From Solirubrobacteraceae bacterium (lineage in GTDB: Bacteria > Actinomycetota > Thermoleophilia > Solirubrobacterales > Solirubrobacteraceae): 64,000 nt of DNA. The notes beneath the pieces are model-generated. The model made no database searches, was not told the DNA's origin, and saw only the letters and a list, made by a program, of their open reading frames with translations. Positions 49,273 to 57,156 of this stretch are shown here, in pieces (the stretch's first letter is position 1; the number at the start of each line of letters is the position of its first letter). The stretch spans positions 60,494 through 124,493 of the forward strand of contig JANWIP010000013.1 in assembly GCA_025449845.1 (NCBI GenBank), written 5' to 3'. The translations under genes and the position numbers were made by a program.

Positions 49273-50436
49273 CTAGCAACCGCCTCGGGAGACACCCACG
49301 CTGGCCAGTGCCGCGGAAAATCCGCCGGCCCAAGCTGCGTAGTTGTAGGCCCGCACGTCGTTGGCGCCGGCCTGCCCCAGGCGCTCGCGCAGCGCAGGGT
49401 CCGCGGCCAGACGCCGGATCGCGCCGGCAAGTGCCAAGGGGTCCTTGGCGGGCACCACCAATCCATTGCCTTCGTTGCGCACCAGTCCTCCTGCTGCCGC
49501 ACCCACGGCGTCGCTCACGATCACCGGCAACCCCCTGTTCATGGCCTCATTCACCACCAACCCCCAAGGCTCGCGGAAGCTGCGGGTAGGGATCGAAGGC
49601 AACACCACAACATCGCTTGCCGCATAGAAGTTGCGCATCTGCATTGCACTCACCGGCTCCAGGCAAACTACGCCCTCCGCCGCCAATTGCACCGCGCCGC
49701 CGGCGGGGATCCAAGGGGGGCAGGACCCCACGCCGACGAGGACGAGCGCGGCGGCAGGTGCTCGAAGGCCCGATGCACGCCAGGCCTCAAACAGCACCCC
49801 TACGCCCTTTTCCCGCACAGCGCGGCCCCCAAACATCAAAACAAACGTGGCCTGCTGGGGCCAGCGCCTCGCCGCGGGATCCTTGGCGGTCTGTGCGGCC
49901 CACTGTGCATCCTGCGGTGTGGCCACCCCCGGATCACGCCAGAAGTCGTTGTCCACCGACTGGGGTGCCACGTGCACGTTGTGAGCGCCGCGAGCTCTGA
50001 CATAGGCGCTGACATGCGGGCCATATGTCACCACCGCGTCGGCCGTGCGATAGCAGTGGCGCAGCAGCGGATAGCTGAGCACGTGCGCGGGCGTGCGCGG
50101 ATGCGCCCACAGCGAGGCCCACAGGATCACCGGAACGCCTGCACGCCTTGCGCCGGCCCACGCGGCGGGCAGGGCCATACGGCCGCCGGTAGAGAGCACC
50201 ACCGCGCGGTACTCACCGCTGGCTGCCAGCTTGAACAGCTCGTGCTGATGCACGCGACGATGGGGGACCTGCAAGGGAGGGTCCGATGTGGAGCCCGTTC
50301 CGTGTTGCAGGCGGCCGCCAAAGAGGGCGAGCTCGATCCCCTCGCGCGCGTGTAACGCGGCAAAGGCCCCCACGCGATCTGGCGGCGCGTGGCCTGTCAC
50401 GAACAGCACCGGCTTCATGCGCGCAGCGGTTTTCAT
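49273..50436 (-). CDS. GT4-family glycosyltransferase
   Basis: GT-B-fold glycosyltransferase of 387 residues. Seen: an N-terminal KPVLFVTGHAPPDRVGAF strand and loop, LMFGGRAVREKGVGVLFEAW near 200 (donor-binding domain start), and the C-terminal ASDVVVLPSIPTRSFREPWGLVVNEAMNRGLPVIVSDAVGAAAGGLV with the EX7E-like acid pair near 290. It probably adds one sugar to a lipid-linked glycan at the cytoplasmic face. ATG 50436 is the last ATGA in a string of 38-bp repeats; an in-frame ATG at 50418 (MKPVLFV) probably was the ancestral start. Confidence 0.85.
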   Translation of the reverse strand: MKTAARMKPVLFVTGHAPPDRVGAFAALHAREGIELALFGGRLQHGTGSTSDPPLQVPHRRVHQHELFKLAASGEYRAVVLSTGGRMALPAAWAGARRAGVPVILWASLWAHPRTPAHVLSYPLLRHCYRTADAVVTYGPHVSAYVRARGAHNVHVAPQSVDNDFWRDPGVATPQDAQWAAQTAKDPAARRWPQQATFVLMFGGRAVREKGVGVLFEAWRASGLRAPAAALVLVGVGSCPPWIPAGGAVQLAAEGVVCLEPVSAMQMRNFYAASDVVVLPSIPTRSFREPWGLVVNEAMNRGLPVIVSDAVGAAAGGLVRNEGNGLVVPAKDPLALAGAIRRLAADPALRERLGQAGANDVRAYNYAAWAGGFSAALASVGVSRGGC

Positions 50437-50570
50437 GCGAACAGCACCGGCTTCATGCGCGCAGCGGTTTTCATGCGAACAGCACCGCCTTCATTCGCGC
50501 AGCGGCTTTCATACGATCAGCACCGCCTTCACATGTGCAGCAGTTTTCATACGAGCAGCACCGCCTTCAC
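50418..50570 (-). repeat. Tandem stop/start junction repeat between two GT4 genes, period 38
   Basis: On the minus strand a GTGA at 50570 is followed by ATGA overlaps at 50550, 50512, 50474 and 50436. The mini-frames read MKAVLLV, MKTAAHVKAVLIV, MKAAARMKAVLFA and MKTAARMKPVLFA, each stopping on the next start. The last start gives the real protein, MKTAARMKPVLFVTGH. Each unit joins about 18 bases resembling the end of the upstream gene (GCCGCGCTGCGCATG) to about 20 bases of the start of the downstream gene. The 38-bp period and the 20-bp first step are both 2 modulo 3. Confidence 0.93.
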
Positions 50571-51784
50571 ATGCGCAGCGCGGCTTCGTAAGCCGATCGT
50601 GTCTCCTGGCCGCAGCGCTCCCACGTGAAGTGCGCCGTCACGGTGGCTCGCGCTCGCCGCCCGGCCTCGCGCAGGCGGTCGGGGTCGGACAGCAGCTCAT
50701 CGACACGCTGGCTCAGGCGCTCGATGTCCCCCGGGGGTACCAGCACGAAGCCGTCGCCTGCTTTGGCGATCTCCTCCGGGCCCGGCTCGCCGCGACAGCC
50801 GATCGCGGGCAGGCCGGCCGCCATCGCCTCGATATAGGCCACGCCGAAGGCCTCCTCCGTCGAGGGCATCGCGAACAGCGTGCATCTGCGCATCCGCGCC
50901 AGGGCCTGCGCGGGGTCGAGTTGGCCGCACAGCTCCACGCGATCGGACACGCCCAGGCGAGCTGCCAAGGCTTCCAGCGCGGGGCGCTCGGGGCCGTCGC
51001 CGATGATCACGTAGCGCAGCGTGGGATGACTGTCGGACAGCACCGCCAGCACGCGCATCACATCGGCGTGGCGCTTGCGCGCGACCAGGTGGCCCACGGT
51101 CACCAGTGCTGGTGTCGGGGCGGGGGGAAGTGATGTGGGGGTGGGTGGGTCGGCGCCTAGTCTCACCACTCGGGTTGCGTTTGCGCCTAGGTTGCGGGCC
51201 AGTTCAGAGATGCCTTGGCTGTTGGCGAGCACCAGCTGCGCCTTGCTCAGTGTGCGTGTAACAACCTCGCGCCCATCGGGCACGCGCGAGGCCGTGTACA
51301 GCACGTCGCCGCCGTGTACCGACACGACGACAGGTACACCTAGGCGTGCCCTGAGTGTCGCGTCACCGGCGGGCACCGCGTTGTGGGCATGAATCAGGTC
51401 GAACCTGAAGCCCTCCCGTCTCAGCCGCCGCAGCGCCAGCGCCAGCGCCGCAGATGCCCATAAGCCCCAGTGGGCATAGGAGCGAGACCGTGGCGGCGAT
51501 AGGTAGCGCACGTAGGTCACCGGCACGCCCTCGTGTATTTCCCGTCGGGGCTGGCGCAGCAGACTCGCCAGTGCGCTCGCCGCCCCCCTTGGGCCGCCGG
51601 CGAGCGCGGAGCGGGGGGGCACCAAGCGATGCAATACCACCACCTGCAGCTCTACTCCGGCGGCCTGCGCGGCGAGTGCCTGGCGGTGTGCCCACACGCC
51701 CAGCACGGGGTCCGCGCGGCGGGGGTAGAACTCGGTGACGATCGCCACCTTGGGTGTTTTTGCAGAGGGAGCTTGCGAGGTCAC
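50567..51784 (-). CDS. GT4-family glycosyltransferase
   Basis: GT-B-fold enzyme of 405 residues. Seen: VAIVTEFYPRRADPVLGVWAHRQALAA near the N-terminus, HAHNAVPAGDATLRARLGVPVVVSVHGGD near 140, VTVGHLVARKRHADVMRVLAVL near 250, YVIIGDGPERPALEALAARLG near 277, and FAMPSTEEAFGVAYIEAMAAGLPAIGCRGEPGPEEI near 320, with the EX7E motif. It probably transfers a hexose or similar to a lipid-linked intermediate. GTG 51784 lies 3 bp after the stop of the GT2 gene. It ends with CGC ATG TGA, the parent of the repeats described at 50418-50570. Confidence 0.88.
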   Translation of the reverse strand: MTSQAPSAKTPKVAIVTEFYPRRADPVLGVWAHRQALAAQAAGVELQVVVLHRLVPPRSALAGGPRGAASALASLLRQPRREIHEGVPVTYVRYLSPPRSRSYAHWGLWASAALALALRRLRREGFRFDLIHAHNAVPAGDATLRARLGVPVVVSVHGGDVLYTASRVPDGREVVTRTLSKAQLVLANSQGISELARNLGANATRVVRLGADPPTPTSLPPAPTPALVTVGHLVARKRHADVMRVLAVLSDSHPTLRYVIIGDGPERPALEALAARLGVSDRVELCGQLDPAQALARMRRCTLFAMPSTEEAFGVAYIEAMAAGLPAIGCRGEPGPEEIAKAGDGFVLVPPGDIERLSQRVDELLSDPDRLREAGRRARATVTAHFTWERCGQETRSAYEAALRM

Positions 51785-51787
51785 TAC

Positions 51788-53623
51788 TCACCACTTTCGG
51801 TGGCTTGCCAGTGTCACCTGCGCCTCTTGCGCGCTCAGGTAAGGGCGCCCGGCAAGGAAAATGCGCGCCTCCTCCTCTGCCGCCGCGCGCGAGTAGGTGC
51901 TCGCCGCGGGGGCTGCGACGTGGCCGATGGCTAGGGCATCGATGACTCCCACGCGCCATCCGTGCGCGCGCGCCAAAGCGGCCCAATGCAGGTCAAGGCC
52001 CCAGCCCATGCGCAACTGAGGGAAGGGCAGCAGGGTCGTGAATGTGCTGGAGGCGAAGAGCGTCACGGGCCCAATCTCCACGAAACGCGTCTCGCGTGCG
52101 GTGACGCCTGGCTGGCGGCGCGTCACCTGCCACGCGGCGTGTGAGCGCAGGCGATGGGCGGGCTGGACGAGGTCAAGCGCCAGGCGCTCGGCGAGGAACA
52201 GCAGGCGGTCCAGGAAGCCGCGCGGGAGGGTCACGTCGTCGTCGATCGTAAGCAGCCAGTCATAGCTGTGCTCCGCTGGGGGGTTGGCAGCGAGCAGGCG
52301 GTTGAGGTTCTCAAAGCGACCCATTCCCTCGGGGGGGCATGTGTGCAGGTCCACCTCGTGGCGGCTGCGCAGCAGCTCTGCTTGCGCGGCGCCTGCCGTT
52401 GCGCGGTGCTCAGGGCGCTCCACTCCCAACACCAGCACCCGGCGGGTAGGGGGCTCATGGCGAGCTGCCAGGGCGAGGCGGGTGCGCCTGCCGCTGAGAA
52501 GCGCGCGGGCATCGACTGCTCTGTCGGTCAGCTCTCTGCGTAGGGCGTTCATGCCGCCGACCGTTCCGCTCGTGCCGGAGAGGAAGTCGGCGGTAGGAGC
52601 CGGTGAATTGGGGGCTTGGGGGGAATTGGCGGCTTGGGGGGCTGGGGGGGAATTGGTGGCTTGGGGCGAATTGGGCCCGCTCGGGCGCTGTTGGCGCGTC
52701 CCCTCTTCCAGCCTTCCCAGGCTGTGCGCCACCATCGTCAGTCCCGCGGGGCAGCGGTAGCGCACGACGTGGCCGAGGCAGCCCGCAAGCGTGAGCAGCT
52801 CACGGGGGAGGCCTGGTGCCTGTCCGCGCAGTGCGTCCAGGCGGCGACTTGCACGTCCGCGGGCGCGAGCGGTCCGTGCCAGCGAGCGCAGGCGGGCGTC
52901 TCTCCCCGCGCGGCGATGATCGACGCCGGCGGCGGCCACATAGACGATGCGCCTGCCGGCCTGTCGGGGGTCGGCAGGCTCGACCTGCGCGAGCAGGCGT
53001 TCCTGCCACTCCTGCTCGTCGCCCCCATGCTCGAGCGCGGTGTCGAATGGGCCCACGCGCTCCAAGGCGGTGCGTCGTATGGCCATGTTGGCGCCCCAGG
53101 CGAAGCGGATGTCGCAGGTGTCTTGGGGCCCGAGGTCGAGCGTGGTGATTGGTGGCTGCTCACGGCCGCAGGTACGCGGGGCGGGACCTTCCAGGCGAGG
53201 GCGAATGGGGCCGGCGAAGACCTCGGCATCGGGGTACTCCGCGGCGGCTCGCAGCAGGGCTCCGAGCCAGCCCGGGGCAACCTCCACGTCATCGTCTACG
53301 AATACGACCAGCTCGCCGCTGGAGCGTTCCACGCCGGTGTTGCGGGCCACGTTCAGCCCCTGCGGCGCTGGATGGGGCTCATAGCGAGCGCCATGGCGTT
53401 CGCTCAGGGAGCGCATGGCCTGAGAGGGGCCGGCATCGTCAATCACGATCACCTCGGCTGCGATGGCACGAGCCTGCGGGATGACCGAGGCCAACGCAAC
53501 TGCCAGGTAGTCCGGACGGGCGCGCGTAGGGATGAGGATTGAGGTGAGGATGGGAGCGTCGGGTGAGGGGCGAGATTTGGAGATGGAGACAGGATGGCGG
53601 GCGAGACGGCGCGTGACGGACAT
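51788..53623 (-). CDS. Two-domain GT2 glycosyltransferase fusion
   Basis: Protein of 611 residues with two GT-A domains. Domain one (residues 25-300) has TSILIPTRARPDYLAVALASV, VIVIDDAGPS, LNVARNTGVERSSGELVVFVDDDVEVAPGWL with the DxD metal site, and WGANMAIRRTALERVG. A linker of about 35 residues made of NSPQA/NSPPA repeats follows (52600-52685). Domain two (from about residue 385) has RRVLVLGVERPEHRATA, DWLLTIDDDVTLPRGFLDRLLFL with its own DDD motif, and FASSTFTTLLPFPQLRMGWGLDLHWAALARAHGW. Domain two looks like a divergent GT2 or DUF707-type domain. The protein may make two successive linkages. It starts the leftward operon of 49.3-53.6 kb. Confidence 0.8.
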   Translation of the reverse strand: MSVTRRLARHPVSISKSRPSPDAPILTSILIPTRARPDYLAVALASVIPQARAIAAEVIVIDDAGPSQAMRSLSERHGARYEPHPAPQGLNVARNTGVERSSGELVVFVDDDVEVAPGWLGALLRAAAEYPDAEVFAGPIRPRLEGPAPRTCGREQPPITTLDLGPQDTCDIRFAWGANMAIRRTALERVGPFDTALEHGGDEQEWQERLLAQVEPADPRQAGRRIVYVAAAGVDHRRAGRDARLRSLARTARARGRASRRLDALRGQAPGLPRELLTLAGCLGHVVRYRCPAGLTMVAHSLGRLEEGTRQQRPSGPNSPQATNSPPAPQAANSPQAPNSPAPTADFLSGTSGTVGGMNALRRELTDRAVDARALLSGRRTRLALAARHEPPTRRVLVLGVERPEHRATAGAAQAELLRSRHEVDLHTCPPEGMGRFENLNRLLAANPPAEHSYDWLLTIDDDVTLPRGFLDRLLFLAERLALDLVQPAHRLRSHAAWQVTRRQPGVTARETRFVEIGPVTLFASSTFTTLLPFPQLRMGWGLDLHWAALARAHGWRVGVIDALAIGHVAAPAASTYSRAAAEEEARIFLAGRPYLSAQEAQVTLASHRKW

Positions 53624-53895
53624 GTTAAGCGTGGCCGGTCGGAGTTGAGCCGAGGAGGGAAATGGGGTGGCTCAGGCAGTTGTCGGGTTCAGGCGGGGCT
53701 GGAGGGTTGCCACCAAGCCGTCTCGGCAGTTGCCTTCCGCCGGCCGCGCATAGATTCGCAAGAGAGGGTTTTCTGGTTGACATTTAGCGCTGAATGTCTC
53801 TGACTTTATGGGCGTAGAAGCCCAAATGACCTAAGCATTTCAGGGGTAAACGAGTGGATGTTTCCGTCTCTTTATGTTTTCAACACAGTTTAGCC

Positions 53896-53923
53896 TTGAC
53901 GCGCCCTAGTAGGCTGCCATACT
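53896..53923 (+). promoter_or_regulatory. Putative promoter of the secreted-protein gene at 54095
   Basis: TTGACG (53896-53901), 16 bases, then CATACT (53918-53923). The leader would be about 165 bases. Apart from this, the 471-bp gap 53624-54094 is AT-richer than its surroundings and I see no gene or strong hairpin in it. Confidence 0.4.
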
Positions 53924-54094
53924 CGATGGTGCTCCTGTGATCGGCCCGGCCGGAGGTCACCGAAGCGAGACATAGGCATCCCATTGAGCCTCCTGTGGGT
54001 GGCTCGATCAGGATGTCACCGGATACAGAGCATCTGGAAACATCAAGTCAGAGATATTCCGGCTGAGGGCCGGAGAAAGGAAACATACGCCATA

Positions 54095-54772
54095 ATGTTC
54101 AAAACAAGAGCAGCCTTGATAGGCTTGCTGACTATCGTTGTCATCAGTGGCTTTGCAACGTCGGCAGCGTCGGCAGCAGGTCCATTTTGGCATGTCGGTG
54201 GGAGCACGTTCAAAGGCACAGAACAAATCAAACTCCAAAATAAAGGCGGGGCGGTCCTTTCATTGCCTAGCCTCAAATTAGAAATTACTTGCAACACGAG
54301 CATCTCAGAAGGCAGCACCATTGAAGGCAATGGCACAACCCAAGGTCAAGGTAAAGGCCGTATTACATATTCGTCATGCAAATCTAATGCTGCGGGATGC
54401 ACCGTAACCGAACCAATCACTACGAATCCTATAAAATCCTATCTGGCGACGGCCGCTACGCAAACACACGACGTAGAGGTCTTTGAACCAGGACAAGGCA
54501 CTCTCTTTGTCACCATCAAACTCACCGGAGGAGGCTGCCTCTTGGCAGGTAGCTTTGAAGTATCCGGAGGGGCTGTAGCCGAACTCATACCTTCAGGATC
54601 AGAAGCGCAAGTAGGTTTGCTGTTCTTCCCCAAAACACCCATCACAAAAGTCAGTCACGAAGGCGTCGAAAAGACAGTCGAACTAAAAACGAAAGGACTG
54701 GAATCGGCCTTCACTGGAGCGTATGGAGCGAAGCTTCAGAAAGGCGAAAAATTCGGGGTATTTGAAACCTGA
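54095..54772 (+). CDS. Secreted protein, AT-rich gene, unknown function
   Basis: Protein of 225 residues with a signal peptide (ALIGLLTIVVISGFATSAASA, cleavage near residue 27). The mature protein begins AGPFWHVGGSTFKGTEQIKLQNKGG and is Gly/Thr/Ser-rich with cysteines in ITCNTSIS, YSSCKSNAAGCTV and GGGCLLAG. The pattern recalls a large family of secreted proteins of Thermoleophilia. The coding DNA is visibly poorer in G+C than most of the window; glutamate is almost always GAA and AAA/AAT codons are common. This may mean transfer or a special expression class. AAAGGA lies upstream of ATG 54095. A duplicated 17-bp segment and hairpins follow the stop. Confidence 0.75.
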   Translation: MFKTRAALIGLLTIVVISGFATSAASAAGPFWHVGGSTFKGTEQIKLQNKGGAVLSLPSLKLEITCNTSISEGSTIEGNGTTQGQGKGRITYSSCKSNAAGCTVTEPITTNPIKSYLATAATQTHDVEVFEPGQGTLFVTIKLTGGGCLLAGSFEVSGGAVAELIPSGSEAQVGLLFFPKTPITKVSHEGVEKTVELKTKGLESAFTGAYGAKLQKGEKFGVFET

Positions 54773-54778
54773 TTTTTC

Positions 54779-54812
54779 GTAAGATCTAACTAGCGGTAAG
54801 AACTAACTAGCG
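54779..54812. repeat. 17-bp direct repeat
   Basis: GTAAGATCTAACTAGCG is followed directly by GTAAGAACTAACTAGCG, just after the stop of the secreted-protein gene. It has the same character as the other short tandem duplications of the window, here outside a coupled junction. Confidence 0.7.
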
Positions 54813-54817
54813 TGCAG

Positions 54818-54860
54818 TTGCGGGTGTGGGACAATGTCCCACACCCGCAAGCTTTGCGGG
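54818..54860 (+). terminator. Two mutually exclusive hairpins
   Basis: TTGCGGGTGTGGGAC (54818-54832) pairs perfectly with GTCCCACACCCGCAA (54836-54850) around AAT. The last seven bases of that stem, CCCGCAA (54844-54850), can instead pair with TTGCGGG (54854-54860). There is no T-run. It could end transcription of the gene before or act as a switch in the leader of the gene that starts at 55012. Confidence 0.5.
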
Positions 54861-55011
54861 CTGGTAACCAGGAAGAGGGAGTGACCAGAAGTCAGAAACA
54901 TGGCTTGCCACTCTCCCTGTGGTCGCCTATCGTGGCTAGAGTAGCGAGCGCGGGCAGGGCAGGTTGTCTGAACATGTATTGCGTCGGGTGGCACGAGGAG
55001 GGGATTCTGCG

Positions 55012-57153
55012 GTGGTAATAAGGCTCATAGCAGCTCGCTTCGCCATCACGCTGGCATTAACGCTGGCAATGTCCCCGGCCCTCGAAGTCGCGCACGCCCA
55101 GGGGGATTCCAATGGCTGTCAGAATGGGTTCTCGCCAGGATTCCGCTCATATCTGCCCGATTGCCGTGCTTATGAGTTGGTCACGCCTCCCTACAAGGAG
55201 GGATTTCCTGTGCTGTCGGAGGGCTTGTCGGCGGATGGCCAGCAGCTGCTGGTGAGTTCATTCGGGACTTTTGCGAAGCCCAAGGGGCTTGGCCTTCTAG
55301 GTCAGGCGTATCACATAAGCAGGACCCATGCCGGGTGGGAAACGAGCGTGCTGGACGCGCCATTCTCGACGTTTCCTACCTACCAGGTCCAGGCCGTAAG
55401 CCCCGATTTCCAGAACAGCCTTCTGTTCGCAAGGTCGCCGGGGCAGACATGGGAAGATGTCTATGTCAGGCCCTCTGGTGGCTCGTTCACCCGTGTCGGG
55501 CCAGGGACTCCCCCGGGAGTGGTTGAGACCGGCCTTAACCAGTTTATGGGGGCCTCCGACGATCTCAGCCGTGCGCTGTTCATAGACGAATCTCCGTTCG
55601 GCACCGATGAAAGCCGTCTCTGGCCAGGCGATACGACCGTCGTCGGAAGGCTTCCGTCGCTCTACGAATACCGCAACACCGGCAACTCTGAACCCACGCT
55701 GGTAGGTGTGAGCGACGGTCATACCGTAGTCAACGGCGAACAGCTTGCAGCGGGAAAGCTGATCAGTGACTGCGGCATCACCCTGGGAAGCAGCCCCGAA
55801 GGCGAGACCTACAATGCAATCTCAGCAAAGAATGGGGAAACAGTTTACTTCACAGCAAACGCCTCGGCTATCTGCGGTGCGCACGGACCACCAGCCAATG
55901 AAATATATGCCCGCGTGGGTGCAAGGACTATTCCGATTTCGGAGCCTACTGTAAATGATTGCACCACGTGTGTCACCGTGAGCCGAGTTGGCGCATCCTA
56001 CAGGGGCGCGTCGTCGGACGGCTCAAAGGTTTTCTTTACAACCGATCAGGAACTCCTGCCAGGCAACTCGGGCATGAATCTATACAAGTATGATTTCAAC
56101 GCTTCCGCCGGAGACCGCATAACACAGATCTCTTCAGGTGGGGTCGACCCAGAAGTGCAGGGGGTCGCGCGAATCTCTCAGGACGGCACGCATGTTTACT
56201 TCGTAGCCAAGGGAGTGCTTACCAGTGCTCCTAACGGTAATGGGGACCATCCTGTAGCTGGAGGCTACAATCTATACGTTGGGGGAACGGCTCAGGGGAG
56301 TCCATCTTTCATTGCTACATTATCTTTTGCTGATGCAGGGGACTGGGGCTTGGAAGACTTTCGCCCTGTGCAGGCTACCCCAGACGGACGAATCTTGGTG
56401 TTCCAGAGCAGTGCGGATCTGACTCTTGACGAGAATGGAACGATCGAGGCTGGCCAGATATTTAAGTATGACATCGAAACCGGAGCTCTTGTGCGCATAT
56501 CGCGCGGCCAGAATGGCTATAACAATGATGGGAACTCCAATATATATCCGGCCATATTACCGATCCAGAATTATGAGCGAGATCAGCCAACGGCTCGCTT
56601 CACGCATTTGGCTCTATCTAGTGATGGTGCGTATATCTTTTTCTCCAGCTCCGACGCGCTGGTGCCGCAGGCGGTGACGGGCGTCAACAATGTCTATGAG
56701 TACAGTGAGGGACGTGTGGCTCTGATATCCGACGGGCACGATAGTGCAAGCATCGAAGAACACCCGACCTCACAGTTGGTTGGCACCGATGAATCGGGAG
56801 CTGATGTGTTCTTCACCACGTCGGACCCGTTGGTGCCGCAGGATGGGGATTCGCAGGTCGATGTCTACGATGCGCGTATCGGCGGCGGTTTTCTGTCGCC
56901 ACCTGCTCTCGCATCATGTACTGGAGACCCCTGTCAGGGTGGTCCAATGGCCCCCCCGACGCTCGCTGCTGCCGTGACACCGACTGTGACAGCGGAAGCG
57001 GGTACACAGCCGTTTGGTAGTACGATAGCCGCGAAGTCCAACACCAAGCGCAAATCAAAGCCCAGGAAGGCTGCGAAGCCCAAGAGACACAAAAGGCGAC
57101 GCGCAAGGGTAAGGAAGCCCGTCGGCAAGAAGACCGCTGTGAAGGGTAAATAG
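55012..57153 (+). CDS. Secreted beta-propeller-like surface protein with Lys/Arg-rich tail
   Basis: Protein of 713 residues. A signal peptide (IAARFAITLALTLAMSPALEVAHA) is followed by CQNGFSPGFRSYLPDCRAYELVTPPYKEGFPV, an opening I know as typical of secreted Thermoleophilia proteins. Repeats with the pattern S-x-DG-x-x-V-x-F-x-(S/T) (GLSADGQQLLVSS, ASSDGSKVFFTT, ISQDGTHVYFVA, ATPDGRILVFQS, LSSDGAYIFFSS) look like WD40/PD40 or TolB-like propeller blades. The last 40 residues are strongly basic (KSKPRKAAKPKRHKRRRARVRK) and may bind cell-wall polymers. Start GTG 55012 has GAGGAGGGG upstream. It lies 3 bp before the next secreted-protein gene. Confidence 0.8.
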   Translation: MVIRLIAARFAITLALTLAMSPALEVAHAQGDSNGCQNGFSPGFRSYLPDCRAYELVTPPYKEGFPVLSEGLSADGQQLLVSSFGTFAKPKGLGLLGQAYHISRTHAGWETSVLDAPFSTFPTYQVQAVSPDFQNSLLFARSPGQTWEDVYVRPSGGSFTRVGPGTPPGVVETGLNQFMGASDDLSRALFIDESPFGTDESRLWPGDTTVVGRLPSLYEYRNTGNSEPTLVGVSDGHTVVNGEQLAAGKLISDCGITLGSSPEGETYNAISAKNGETVYFTANASAICGAHGPPANEIYARVGARTIPISEPTVNDCTTCVTVSRVGASYRGASSDGSKVFFTTDQELLPGNSGMNLYKYDFNASAGDRITQISSGGVDPEVQGVARISQDGTHVYFVAKGVLTSAPNGNGDHPVAGGYNLYVGGTAQGSPSFIATLSFADAGDWGLEDFRPVQATPDGRILVFQSSADLTLDENGTIEAGQIFKYDIETGALVRISRGQNGYNNDGNSNIYPAILPIQNYERDQPTARFTHLALSSDGAYIFFSSSDALVPQAVTGVNNVYEYSEGRVALISDGHDSASIEEHPTSQLVGTDESGADVFFTTSDPLVPQDGDSQVDVYDARIGGGFLSPPALASCTGDPCQGGPMAPPTLAAAVTPTVTAEAGTQPFGSTIAAKSNTKRKSKPRKAAKPKRHKRRRARVRKPVGKKTAVKGK

Positions 57154-57156
57154 GCC

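Noticed and set aside
49147..50355. Frame of 402 codons on the plus strand
   Set aside because: It is antisense to a well-supported GT4 gene and of shadow composition.
53624..54094. Possible small RNA or tRNA in the long AT-rich gap
   Set aside because: I found no cloverleaf, no TTCGA-type T-loop in a suitable context and no terminator; only a promoter-like sequence is supportable.
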